In this document: piece after piece, positions 23,031-33,400 of the stretch
Position numbering within the stretch: the stretch's first letter is position 1
How the letters are laid out: each line of letters opens with the position of its first letter
Origin: Thalassolituus sp.
GTDB taxonomy: Bacteria; Pseudomonadota; Gammaproteobacteria; Pseudomonadales; Oceanobacteraceae
DNA: 42,584 nucleotides
Direction of reading: 5' to 3'
Assembly: GCA_006212115.1 (NCBI GenBank)
Contig: PDUK01000022.1
Span: forward strand, 1-42,584
Notes under the pieces: generated by a model
The model's database searches: none
The model's input: the letters and a program-made list of their open reading frames with translations, nothing else
Told to the model about the DNA's origin: nothing
Program-made: the position numbers and the translations under genes

Positions 23031-25292
23031 ATGCCATTACCTGTTCCAAATCTGGATGACCGTCGCTTTGATGATCTGGTTGCAGAAGCCAAAGCTCGTC
23101 TTGCCGGCCATCTGCCAGAGCTTACGCAAATTGCTCCCGGCGACCCGGTACACACGTTTATTGATCTTTTTGCCTGGCTGACAGAGACCATTATTTACCG
23201 TGCGAACCTGATTCCCGAGCGCCAGCGTAAAGTGTTTTTGAATCTGTTACAGATTCCAATCCGCCCTGCCGTTCCTGCGTCGGGTTTTGTCTGTATCGAT
23301 GCCAGCCCTAATAGCCTGACTCTGCCAGAGTACCTTCCTGCTGGTACTCAATTACGTGCCGGTAAAATCACGCTGTCGACCTTCAATGAAGTCCAGCCAA
23401 CCTGCCTAAGCCTTGGTGTGCTGGTTAAAGAACTACTGACGCCGGAAGATCTTGAGGCAATGGGAATGACCCTGCAAGACTTGCACGAACAGTATGGTTT
23501 GCGCTCTGGCGAGATGCCGAAGCCATTTCGTGCGCGTCAGTTTGCAATGAATCAGGAAACCCTGAGTATGGGTAATACCCTCGATCAGAGTTTTTATCTT
23601 GCCTGTATCGCACCTAAGGCCCTTGCTGAACGATTGGGTGCACTCAGAACATCGCTTTCGGGTCTGCGTTTTAATATTGGCATAGCACCTGCGGATGCAC
23701 TGCAGGAAGATGACTTTATCGTCGATGGCGAAAGTACACTGTATCCCCGCCACCTCGTGTGGGAGATGATTTCTGAGGGGCCAGATGGCACAACCCGCTT
23801 CCTCCCTCTTGAGGTCATTCGCGATTCATCAATGGGGGGCCGGAAAAATGGTGTCGTCACACTACGACTGCCCTCTAACCCTGATTTATTTAATGATTTT
23901 GCCAATGCCGATCCCATGTTTAATGGGACCAATAGTTTTCCTCCGGCACCGGAGGATGACGAGCAGGCAGAGCGCGTTGCCTTCTGGCTTCGCCTGCGTT
24001 CACCTGATGAGCCGGATCTAAAACTCTCTTACCTCGGTGTTAATGCCGTCGATATTATCGCGCAGGGTCAGCGTTCCGATCTTTTGATTGGCACTGGCAC
24101 TGGTCTGCCCGAGCAAGTGCTGCAACTGCCAGATACCAATATCGATTCAAATTCACTTGAACTGCAAGTAGAAGAGAACGGCGCATGGGTTACCTGGCAG
24201 GGTATGGACTTTACTGCAGGACAAGGTGAAGACGCACGAGTGTATCGCCTTGATGCCGCATCCGGACTTGTTTATTTTGGCGACGGCCTGGACTCTGGTA
24301 TGCGCCCAGTAAAAGGCGCGCGAATCCGTGCAGCGTCATATCGTTGTGGTGGTGGCCTTGCGGGGAATCTTGCCTCAGGACAGATTAAAGAAATTGTCGA
24401 TGGAAGCGCACGTTTGCGAGTCCGTCACGAATGGCCGTTAAGTGGTGGGCGTGATGCAGAGTCGCTCGCTCAGGCCGAAAACCGTATTCCTCAGTACCTG
24501 ACACATAGAAACCGCGCTGTGACTGCAACGGATTTTCAGGCACTGTGCCTCAACAATCCGGTTAACCCTGTTGCCCGTGCTGAGGTAAAAGAAGGCTTTT
24601 TACCGGGCGCTACATTGGCCGCTGCACAACGTGACGTACCTGGCGCTATCAGCCTGTTCGTCCTGCCCCCTACGGAAGTCGCTATTAATAACTGGCCGCG
24701 CCCTACCCGTGGTCTGTTAAAAGACGTATTTAATTATCTTATCGACCGCTGCATGGTTGGTACTGAACTCTATGTGCTCAGTCCGCAATTTGTTCCTATG
24801 GCAGTCAGTATTCTGGTTACCGTTCGTGACCCGGCAACAGAACGCGATACATTAAATGCCGTTGCCGACGCCGTCACTCAGTACTTGTCACCACTTGCGC
24901 CGGGCGGCAGTCAGGGACAGGGATGGCCACTCGCAGGATCGGTGCGAGCCAACGAACTCATGACTCAGGCTGCACGAATTCCCGGCGTATTATCCGTAAA
25001 TGCGACTTCGATCTTCGCTCAAACTCCCGATGAAGACGGCAAGCCCAAATGGCGCCGATTAACAGCTAATGAAAGTCTGACACTGGATGACTTCCAGCTC
25101 CCTGAATTGTCGGCTATCTATGTGGGTGCAAGCGGCTCTGGAAATGACGGTTCGCCGGGCTCCTTAAGTGGACATGGTAGTGGCGCCAATCATTTAAAAC
25201 CGCCAGTTCCACAGGGGATTCGTGACAATGACGCAGACAACAATTCGGGGCAGCACGAAATTGCGATCCCCGTTGTTCCGGATGTTTGCTGA
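23031..25292 (+). CDS. Baseplate J-like protein (Afp11/Pvc11, gp6-like)
   Basis: This 753-residue wedge protein forms the outer ring of the baseplate. The N-terminus (PLPVPNLDDRRFDDLVAEAK, LTQIAPGDPVHTFIDLFAWL, IYRANLIPERQRKVFLNLL) and the middle (YFGDGLDSGMRPVKGARIRA, RYRCGGGLAGNLASGQ-like, RIPQYLTHRNRAVTATDFQA) are clear baseplate-J landmarks. The C-terminal domain (~550-690) includes LSPQFVPMAVSILVTVRDPA and PLAGSVRANELM. A Gly/Ser-rich tail (GASGSGNDGSPGSLSGHGSG) precedes the end. It is larger than phage gpJ but in the range of eCIS versions. Its TGA overlaps the next ATG. Confidence 0.95.
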   Translation: MPLPVPNLDDRRFDDLVAEAKARLAGHLPELTQIAPGDPVHTFIDLFAWLTETIIYRANLIPERQRKVFLNLLQIPIRPAVPASGFVCIDASPNSLTLPEYLPAGTQLRAGKITLSTFNEVQPTCLSLGVLVKELLTPEDLEAMGMTLQDLHEQYGLRSGEMPKPFRARQFAMNQETLSMGNTLDQSFYLACIAPKALAERLGALRTSLSGLRFNIGIAPADALQEDDFIVDGESTLYPRHLVWEMISEGPDGTTRFLPLEVIRDSSMGGRKNGVVTLRLPSNPDLFNDFANADPMFNGTNSFPPAPEDDEQAERVAFWLRLRSPDEPDLKLSYLGVNAVDIIAQGQRSDLLIGTGTGLPEQVLQLPDTNIDSNSLELQVEENGAWVTWQGMDFTAGQGEDARVYRLDAASGLVYFGDGLDSGMRPVKGARIRAASYRCGGGLAGNLASGQIKEIVDGSARLRVRHEWPLSGGRDAESLAQAENRIPQYLTHRNRAVTATDFQALCLNNPVNPVARAEVKEGFLPGATLAAAQRDVPGAISLFVLPPTEVAINNWPRPTRGLLKDVFNYLIDRCMVGTELYVLSPQFVPMAVSILVTVRDPATERDTLNAVADAVTQYLSPLAPGGSQGQGWPLAGSVRANELMTQAARIPGVLSVNATSIFAQTPDEDGKPKWRRLTANESLTLDDFQLPELSAIYVGASGSGNDGSPGSLSGHGSGANHLKPPVPQGIRDNDADNNSGQHEIAIPVVPDVC

Positions 25293-27652
25293 TGGATGCG
25301 AATAATACCCCTTACTTTTTACTTCGCACCGAAGATGAACTGCGACAGGGCTCCAGCAGAATGGAATGGCACCCTGAGCACAGAGCATTGATGTTGCGCC
25401 AGAAGCAGCCGCTACGCCTGCCTGCCACTCAGCCGGACGCGCTCGCTCAGTGGCAGGCTACAACACCTATGGCCGTTGACCACCATTATCAAGTCGCCGT
25501 GCTTAACGACGAACGCGATACAGTCTTATGCCATGGAGGTCAGGGTTGGGAGACGCTTGATCACGATACGGGCACTCACTTCTCATGCCCACCGGACTGT
25601 CGCTACACAGATATGGTGATCAATGGTAACGGCCGCCTCGCTCTACCCTACACAGATAGCGATAACACACACGGCCTTACGCTGTTTCATCTTGGCAAAC
25701 GTTGGTTGTCCGACTGTCGTCTACCGGAAGAGCCCGTGCGCGGTAACGTCGATCGTAATGGGGGAATCTGGATCGCATCAGTAAACAGCTTGATGTACTG
25801 CGAGGGACAACCTCTGCCCGCGGCTTATGCGGCCGACGACTCACGCTTTGAACCTGAAATCATTAACCCCACACCGTTAAAGTGCGCCTGGCAGCAAGCC
25901 TTACCTGACGGTTGGTCGCCTCTGGCGCTGTGCTCAGATAATGAATCTCTGCACGTTCTGTTGCACGACGGTGCGGGTAAACAACGTATTATCTCCCGTT
26001 CATTAAGCGAGCGCGCATCAATGCCCTTTTACGCGTATGCGCTTGATGAACGCTGTCCATTTGTTATCGATATTGCCTGCGTAAGTAAGGACCGATTCGC
26101 ACTACTGGCACCGAAAGAGAGTGATGACATCAACTTCACTCAGCGCGATTGTCCGGTTGTTCGTCTTGAGCCAGATACTGACAACTTAGTGGGCACAGCC
26201 CGATTGCTCTTCGAACGCTATCCGATGATTGGACTTGCTGAGCCCCGGTTTGCGAGCAGTGCGGATGGTCAGGTCCGGTATCAGGCGCCGGAAGACCCGG
26301 ACTATCCGGGGTTATCTCCGCGGCCACGCGAATTGCATGCGTTGCGACAACCCAGATATGAAGACAACGCATCGGCATTACTGCGCGAAGTTCTTGATTC
26401 AGGAACACCGGGTACAGTCTGGCACCGTGTCTATATCGACGCCTGCATTCCAGCCGGCTGCAATGTGGAAATTGCAGCTCGGGTATACGACGATGCGGAT
26501 GCGCGAGGTCAGGCTGATATTCATATGCAGCCACAACCAGTCTGGAATCCACTGCCGTCAGAGCATCCTTTCCAGAGTGCATTATCGGGACATGAATCTG
26601 GTCGCCGGGGCGTATTCGAAGTGTTGCTGCAACGTCCAGAAGGGACGGTGCGAAATCTGGAAGGACGCTACCTGCAACTGCAACTGCATCTGACTGGTAG
26701 TGGCAGAAAAACACCATCCGTTCATGCTATCCGGGTGTATTCACCGCGCTTTTCCTATCAAGAGGCTTACCTGCCCGAGGTATTTCGTCAGGAAGAAAGT
26801 CCGACTGCCGAGAACGCATCAGGCCCAGCCAACGGAGCCGATGTCCGGGAGCGTCTACTGGCAAGCTTTGAAAGTATCCTGACACCTCTGGAGGGGCGAG
26901 TCGCTGCAGCCGATCGACTTCTTCACCCTGCAACCGCACCGGATGCCAATCTGAACTGGCTTGCACTGAGTGTTGGAGAGTCCCTGCCCTCACATTGGCC
27001 AAAAGCACGCCAGCGCCGCTGGCTGGAACACGCAACCCTGATGCAGCAGCGCAAAGGCTCTCTGCCCGCATTGAATCTTGCACTCGACATCGTAACCGAT
27101 GGCGGCGTCCAGAATGGCAGTGTCGTGGTGATTGAAAACTTCCGTCTACGTCGGACGATGGCCACCATACTCGGTATCAACATGGATGATTCTGATCATC
27201 CACTTACCTTAGGTACAGGAATCAGCGGCAATAGCATTGTGGGTGACAGCCTGATTTTATCGGAGATGAACGCCAGAGAATTTCTTGCTCTGTTCGCTCC
27301 AGATCTGGCGGCTGGCCAAGCCACAGAAGATGATCGTGAGGCGGTACGTGAATTTTTCGATAAATACGCTCATCAGGTCAGCATCTTGTTGCATGGCCTG
27401 GCACAGAAGCAACGTCAGGAAGTCGAATCATTATTGGCGCAGCAGTTACCTGCCCATCTTAAGTGGCACATTATCGAGACAGATCAGCCCTTTATTCTGG
27501 GTAACGCACCGTTACTTGGTGTGGATACCTGGCTTGAACAACAACCAGATCACAGGCAGGTAACGTTGGGAGAAACCCACTTGGGACGCACCGACCTGCT
27601 GATGAATCCGTTGGCATTTTTACCCAGCAATATTCATCAACGCATGAGCTGA
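25292..27652 (+). CDS. Tail protein I/gp7-like baseplate protein with N-terminal beta-propeller-like region (Afp12-like)
   Basis: The start is ATG 25292, overlapping the upstream TGA (TGATG); a TTG two codons earlier is less likely. The 786 residues split into an N-terminal ~480-residue part with repeated short strands, resembling beta-propeller blades (GNGRLALPYTDSDN, RNGGIWIASVNSLMY, LCSDNESLHVLLHDGAG). The C-terminal part (~516-605) matches the phage tail P2-I/TIGR02242 domain: RERLLASFESILTPLEGRVA, DANLNWLALSVGESLPSHWP and RKGSLPALNLALD. Such proteins form the wedge with gpJ. It ends the clearly phage-derived baseplate block. Confidence 0.88.
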   Translation: MDANNTPYFLLRTEDELRQGSSRMEWHPEHRALMLRQKQPLRLPATQPDALAQWQATTPMAVDHHYQVAVLNDERDTVLCHGGQGWETLDHDTGTHFSCPPDCRYTDMVINGNGRLALPYTDSDNTHGLTLFHLGKRWLSDCRLPEEPVRGNVDRNGGIWIASVNSLMYCEGQPLPAAYAADDSRFEPEIINPTPLKCAWQQALPDGWSPLALCSDNESLHVLLHDGAGKQRIISRSLSERASMPFYAYALDERCPFVIDIACVSKDRFALLAPKESDDINFTQRDCPVVRLEPDTDNLVGTARLLFERYPMIGLAEPRFASSADGQVRYQAPEDPDYPGLSPRPRELHALRQPRYEDNASALLREVLDSGTPGTVWHRVYIDACIPAGCNVEIAARVYDDADARGQADIHMQPQPVWNPLPSEHPFQSALSGHESGRRGVFEVLLQRPEGTVRNLEGRYLQLQLHLTGSGRKTPSVHAIRVYSPRFSYQEAYLPEVFRQEESPTAENASGPANGADVRERLLASFESILTPLEGRVAAADRLLHPATAPDANLNWLALSVGESLPSHWPKARQRRWLEHATLMQQRKGSLPALNLALDIVTDGGVQNGSVVVIENFRLRRTMATILGINMDDSDHPLTLGTGISGNSIVGDSLILSEMNAREFLALFAPDLAAGQATEDDREAVREFFDKYAHQVSILLHGLAQKQRQEVESLLAQQLPAHLKWHIIETDQPFILGNAPLLGVDTWLEQQPDHRQVTLGETHLGRTDLLMNPLAFLPSNIHQRMS

Positions 27653-27690
27653 TAAACCGAATTAAAAGACAGAATTTTATTGGAGGTCTT

Positions 27691-28602
27691 ATGTCTGGAA
27701 TGGACGATCTACCGACATTGGAACAGGATGACAAATTGGCAGAACCCCTGCGTCGGGTCTCATACGAAGCAGGCATGATGTTGGGACTGGAAGCGACGCG
27801 CGATGAACAGGCTTATCATCGTCGTCGGCTGACCCGTCACCAGTACTGGCTACAGGGATTCGGTACCCTCGCCGGACTGAACGTCGCAATGACGCCAGAA
27901 ACACACCCTGATGCGAACGACGACGTCAGCGTGCGGCTGCATGTCAGCCCTGGCGTCGCCATAGACGGGCTGGGGCGTGAGGTCATGTTGCACGAGCCCT
28001 ACTGTATTGATCTGAAACAGTGGGTCGACGCGCAGACCGAGTCCCAACTTCTTGAAGGATACGATGGCGGCCCCGAAGTGCTATGGCTAAAAGTCTGCAT
28101 CCGTCATAAAGATTGCGCCATAGCACGCCAGCCAGTGCTGGCGCGTAAACTTAATCTGAGTACAGATGCCGTTCAACCGTCCCGCACCGCAGATAGCGTC
28201 CAGCTGGAATTGATTCCGGAGAGACCACCCACCGAGGATGATCGTTACCACCCATGGGCAAGTCACGAACCGGTCAGCAACAGTATGCCTGCACTAAGCG
28301 ATATTGAAACGCAGACACTGCAAGCCGCGGCTGCGGCCAGCACCGATGCAGAAGCACAATTGAAAATGCATGCGCGATTGCTACATGCCCTCGATAGCAG
28401 TGGGCTGAGTACAACGAATCTGGCCGATGAATTAGACGCAGGAGCCCGACTTCTGCTCGCACGAATACGGATTGAAACCAGCCAACCGGGTGATCCCGTG
28501 ATTAACCCCATGCGGATTCAGATAAACAATCTGGTTCGTCCGTTCATAACAACACCGAGCCAGCTGGCATGGCTGAATCGCCAGTCGCACACAAATAACT
28601 AA
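27691..28602 (+). CDS. eCIS-associated protein with shared N-terminal module, copy 1 (short)
   Basis: This 303-residue protein has a good ribosome site (GGAGG). Residues ~25-110 carry a module shared with the next two genes: a helical stretch MLGLEATRDEQAYHRRRLTR, then GFGTLAGLNVAM, then VSPGVAIDGLGREVMLHEP. Similar modules (FDGxLLTxxDL...GLxV...PGxAIDxxGRE) are familiar from other eCIS loci, but I know no proven function. The rest has a WLKVCIRHKDC strand, an Ala-rich helix (LQAAAAASTDAEAQLKMHAR) and a terminal LIRPFI-like strand. It may be a peripheral baseplate or fibre-socket subunit; that is inference. Confidence 0.78.
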   Translation: MSGMDDLPTLEQDDKLAEPLRRVSYEAGMMLGLEATRDEQAYHRRRLTRHQYWLQGFGTLAGLNVAMTPETHPDANDDVSVRLHVSPGVAIDGLGREVMLHEPYCIDLKQWVDAQTESQLLEGYDGGPEVLWLKVCIRHKDCAIARQPVLARKLNLSTDAVQPSRTADSVQLELIPERPPTEDDRYHPWASHEPVSNSMPALSDIETQTLQAAAAASTDAEAQLKMHARLLHALDSSGLSTTNLADELDAGARLLLARIRIETSQPGDPVINPMRIQINNLVRPFITTPSQLAWLNRQSHTNN

Positions 28603-28629
28603 CGGACTCGCACAGCGCAAGGAGACACC

Positions 28630-30420
28630 ATGACAGAGATACTCTTCCAACCACTGGGCAATCCGTTGGCCGCCAGTCGCCCAATGGAAAAGATTGCGGA
28701 TATCGACTCACGCCTGACACGGACCCACTACTTTGATGGCCGTCTGTTGACTGCCGAAGACCTGGAGCGCGATCAGGTTTATCTGGATGAGCGACTGCGT
28801 GAGGCCGGCAAAATTCTCGGCGAAGGAATCGCCTCAGGTCTGGAATTGAGTTTCGACCGCTACTCAGGCCTGCTTACGCTGGAAGCAGGAGTTGGTGTCA
28901 CGAGACACGGACGAATTCTGCAGCTCGATCAGCAATTAACGGTCAACGTCACCGACAATGCTCTGATTTCTCAGCAGAACAAACAAAAACATCGTCGTTT
29001 TAACCGAGGGCTCTACGCCGTCACGCTTAATTACGTCGAAGTTGCCACAGATCGTGCAGAAGTTATCCCAACGGATCTGAATGAAAAACGGGTATCCGAA
29101 TACGCTGATGTTACCGAGGCACTCCAACTCGGGCTTGTGCCACTTCCACTGCCACTGATACAACAAAGTGAACTGCACGCAAGGGCCAGTCTGATCCGCG
29201 CACTTCAGGATAATAAGTTAATGCTGGAGCAACTGCCCGGCGACGCCTTACCCCTGGGTATCTTAGCCATCCGCGATGACACACCCGTCTGGTTGGACTC
29301 CGAATTGCTACGCCATCCCACGCGCCGGAATGACACCGATTACACTGCAAAACAGGATCTTTACCGCCAGCACGAAAATCTGTTCTACGACATATTGGAG
29401 CATCGGGAATCTGGCGGCTTATCTCTCGATTTTTCGGCCAGCGACTATTTCAGTGTGATGCCTGCTGCAGGCTCAATGCCTAAAGCCTGCGTAGATCCCG
29501 AGCGCGCCGTGCAGAGTTATTTCCCGGATCATTATCAGGTTCATATTGCGCCCGTCAGAATGGCAGAAGTCGAATTACTACTGCAGGAATCCAGCCCACT
29601 TCCCACTATCGATCTGACCTCAGGTGATACGGTAGACATCATGATTCTGGTGCCGCTCAGTAACCAGAACTACGGGCGCTACGCCGCCCAACTGGAACGC
29701 CCGGCCAATATCATTGAACGTAAACTAAAAGCGTTTGATCCATTGCGCCTGACGATCTACCCACGACCGGCACCACACGAAATTGACACCGATGAGGCAG
29801 TGTGGCGCGCAATCTTTAATGCCACGGAAGACGATACCCTACTCTATGTACGACGTCCGTTGCGTGCCGCGGAAACTCAGGTCAGTGGTATTGTTCTGGC
29901 CAATGGATTCGATCTCCCCAAAGTCAAAAACTCCAACAACAGTAATACGACGGCCACAACATCAGAAAGTGTGTCCGAACACGTCATGACAGATGGCTCT
30001 GACATCAGTACCAACTCACCTGTCGATCGTGGCGGCGTAATTGCCGATGAAGACGAGATCATCAAGCGCTTCCTTGACCTTAAATCCGTTGCAAAATTTC
30101 GCATGCCGCAAACAGAGGCAGAGAAAAAGGCACTCCTGTGGGTCGCGGAGAAGCCCGGGCAAGAGGTCGAAGCCTTACAGCAAATTATATTCTTACTGCT
30201 CCGGATCAGTAGCTGGTTCGACCCCGTGCTATGGCGCACGATCAGGGCCCTTTTTCAGAAAGGTCTGGTCGAGAAAGCGCAACAGACTCTCTTCGAAAAT
30301 GAAAGCGGCCACCCAGTGATCACCGCGAAGTTGCTTGTACAGCTTATGGCAGACAATGGCGTCAATAAAACTCTACTCAAACAATGGGAAGAGTTGGCGG
30401 CCAAACTGGAAAAACCGTAA
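28630..30420 (+). CDS. eCIS-associated protein with shared N-terminal module, copy 2 (medium)
   Basis: The protein has 596 residues and a GGAGA ribosome site 6 bases before ATG. It carries the cleanest copy of the module at ~33-110: THYFDGRLLTAEDLERDQVY, EGIASGLELSF, LTLEAGVGVTRHGRILQLD. A strand-rich section follows (YAVTLNYVEVATD; LVPLPLPLIQQSE), and then ~330-420 VDIMILVPLSNQNYG and RRPLRAAETQVSGIVLANG. An Asn/Thr/Ser-rich linker (~435-460) precedes a helical C-terminus (AEKKALLWVAEKPGQEVEAL, TLFENESGHPV). No known domain name. It is likely a structural particle component paired with the neighbouring copies. Confidence 0.8.
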   Translation: MTEILFQPLGNPLAASRPMEKIADIDSRLTRTHYFDGRLLTAEDLERDQVYLDERLREAGKILGEGIASGLELSFDRYSGLLTLEAGVGVTRHGRILQLDQQLTVNVTDNALISQQNKQKHRRFNRGLYAVTLNYVEVATDRAEVIPTDLNEKRVSEYADVTEALQLGLVPLPLPLIQQSELHARASLIRALQDNKLMLEQLPGDALPLGILAIRDDTPVWLDSELLRHPTRRNDTDYTAKQDLYRQHENLFYDILEHRESGGLSLDFSASDYFSVMPAAGSMPKACVDPERAVQSYFPDHYQVHIAPVRMAEVELLLQESSPLPTIDLTSGDTVDIMILVPLSNQNYGRYAAQLERPANIIERKLKAFDPLRLTIYPRPAPHEIDTDEAVWRAIFNATEDDTLLYVRRPLRAAETQVSGIVLANGFDLPKVKNSNNSNTTATTSESVSEHVMTDGSDISTNSPVDRGGVIADEDEIIKRFLDLKSVAKFRMPQTEAEKKALLWVAEKPGQEVEALQQIIFLLLRISSWFDPVLWRTIRALFQKGLVEKAQQTLFENESGHPVITAKLLVQLMADNGVNKTLLKQWEELAAKLEKP

Positions 30421-30430
30421 GGGGATGACC

Positions 30431-33400
30431 ATGAATACTATCCTGTTGCATCAACCCATAGCGAGTCATCCTGATCTTGAGCGCCTGCATTTATTTTCAG
30501 GTCGACACCTTGGTGAAGACGAATTTGATCAACAACAGAATTACGTGGAGGCTCGGCTTGCTCCGCTTTTAGGTAATCAGCGTCCCGGGATTATCTCAGG
30601 TCTAAATGTGCGCTCGCGAGAGCAACAAGGGCCGACTGACACGGTACAGCTGGCTGTGAGTCCAGGCAGTGCAATGACACCTAAAGGAGCAGCCCTTACA
30701 CTGGAATCGCCGCTCTACTGCACATGGCAGGATCTGGTTGAAGAATATCGCAGCAGGAAGCAAGTCGGTGATGCGACGGGTGTGTTTTACCTGACATTGC
30801 ATCAAAGTCAGTCCAGTATTGATCCACCAAATGCAGATCCATGCCAACGAACTGCATTTGATCCAACTCGGGATACCCGCCTCGTGACGCTTGCGTCACT
30901 GCGATTACGAAGACTGGATATCGATAACCACCAGGTAAGAACAGAACACCCACACCGCTTACAAAATATAATCTGTGCGGACCGGGTCACCGTCGACTTT
31001 GCCCGACAGTTTCCCAACTCAGTACCGCTCGCTCTGGTCGCCATCGATGATCAGAACGAAACCACGCTTCTCTGGACCTCGACAGAAGCCGGTCGCTATG
31101 AGTCCAAACCTGCGTCTGGATATCAGACGTTACTGAATCAGACACAAGCCGCGTTCAGACAACTTGTTGCTCTGCACAATACGGGAGTTCATCAACACAA
31201 ACCCCTCCGTAATTTTCTGAAGGCACACCTGCACCTCGACTACCTGCCTGCGTCGGGCCAGCTACCACTCAACTGGCTAGAAGATATCGCCAGTAAAACA
31301 CCCCAAATGAATGGTCTGCCAGAGCACCTCGGGGTCGATATGATCCCTGTTGCGGAAGACGGTATTGACGAATTAATAGCACGTCATTTACCACGTCGTG
31401 TGATCGATCTGACTGAACCAGCGGGAGACCGCATCCGACTGTTATTGGCGATGAAGCGCTCGGTATATAAACCAGACCTGCTGGATATTCCTGAGCTGGA
31501 CACGCAACTTGAGGAGGATCTCTACCGCTACTGTCAGAAAGCCTACATGCGCTGGTACGAATGGAAGGAGGGGTATTACACCCTGTACCATATAGCTCCA
31601 CATTCCAAGTCAAAATACGGCAACGAGCTCAGTCAAGAAGATATCGAAAAACTGAATCTACCTGTTCCCGTAGAGGCCCCATTACTACCAAGTGCGTTAT
31701 TTAAACGTCTTAAGTTATCTGCCCTGAATAGACTGGCGCTGGTTAACTCTGCGACAGCCCCCTACCCCTACGATAAAGAAAATTTTGTTGTACCCGATTT
31801 CTTTGATAATTGGGCTCCATTGGTGGATAACGAACGTACACCTCTACAACCGTCAGAGCCAGAGGGTCACGGACTCATTGGCCAATACGCCATTACCGAA
31901 AAGGATCTTGATACGACAGAGGAGCGTATTCGCGCTCAACGCAAGAAACTGGAAGCGACCCGGGATATTCTGTTGCTTAAGCGCCAGCAGCTTGATTCTC
32001 AAACGGTTGCGCTCGCCGCACTGGCAGGTGGTGTCGCTGGCGATGGCAAAGGCATGCAAGTCGCTCGCTGGTTACCTTATGCCAGCCTCAACACCGATAA
32101 AATACCCACCGAAACCAGTAGCATAGCCACTTCCGTGGCCACCAGTTCGGTGTCTCCGGTCAGAGTTTCGACAGAGTCAAAGACAACGTCGGATTTACCG
32201 TACCGCGTTGGCGAGATGGAAAAGATGTCGCTTGAGGAGCAAAAGAAACTTGCACTCATGAGTAGCCGCGAATACCAATATGCCGAAGCAATTAAAGGAG
32301 CAACTTACAGCAAAATAGAAGCTGATAAATATTCTGCATTTGAACTGACACTGAACAAGGACCGAATAGATCGCTTACAGATTCCTACTGCGGCCGTTAG
32401 TAAGCCCGCGTTCAACGCCAAAGAGTTCAGCTTTGGTGTCATGGATCACATAAGTCCGGATATCAACGAATACAAAAAAATCTACTCCGGAATGCAGGAC
32501 CTCCTGACTACGATCAAGGATATTTTTGATGAACCCGACCGAACTACACTTCACGCAAGCTTAGTCAGTTTGAGTACGGATCTGAAATCGCCCACTAATC
32601 TGGAAGCGCAGATCATTTCCGAAACTGATAGTAAATATACCAATCTACCCGCCGACGGAAAGCCAACTAAATCCCATTTCGGAAACCTGGTCGCGAACCA
32701 ACGTCGCTATGAGGCGATCTTTACCGCAGGTAAGATCCTGACACGTTGGATCAGTGTAGTTGAGAACGAATACAACTCGTGTGAAGCAAGCCTACAGAAC
32801 TTACTTCGGACTCAGAAAAAGCTGATTGCTGAACAGGAAAAGCGAAAATCAGAAATTATTTATGCTCGTCAGGCTCTACGACACTTCGACAGTGTCGCGG
32901 ACGAAGCGCTTGGAGATTACTCTGTCGCACAACAACTCATTGACGAAGACTGGAAACGTGTCTTCAAGGAAAACAATGAGCGAACCCGTATCCTGACCAC
33001 TCAAGTAGAAGGGCTTTATTATGTGCGGGTACGTCAGGCAGAAATAAGTCGAACACTGGCAGATCCTCTCCCCCTGAGACGGGACAACCCTGCAGACCTC
33101 GTCCCCGGGTGCGCCAGCGATAATGATGCTGATATCCCAACGGCCTTGCTCCCCTTCTGGCAGACAACGCTGGAAATACCCGCGACGTATTGGCGGGCCA
33201 TTGAACCGTTCAAATCTCGGCTGAATACCCTGCAAAATATCGACTATCTGGCGCAGCTCAGGCAGGTTCGAATGACCAGAGCCTATCCTGAGCTACCTGT
33301 TTTAAAGGCGAAAGTGGCCACAACGCATACAAATGCTGCACTTCGATCCATTGAAGACAGTCCTGCCTTTATTGAACTCGCCACACATAGCAAGCAACGG

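Noticed and set aside
26136-26717. Minus-strand frame of 193 codons inside the tail-I-like gene
   Set aside because: No start signal or domain; the plus-strand product has a confirmed tail P2-I domain.
30335-30431. Longer N-terminus for the third module protein
   Set aside because: It would overlap the preceding gene by ~85 bases and precede the conserved module with unrelated sequence; ATG 30431 has a good ribosome site.
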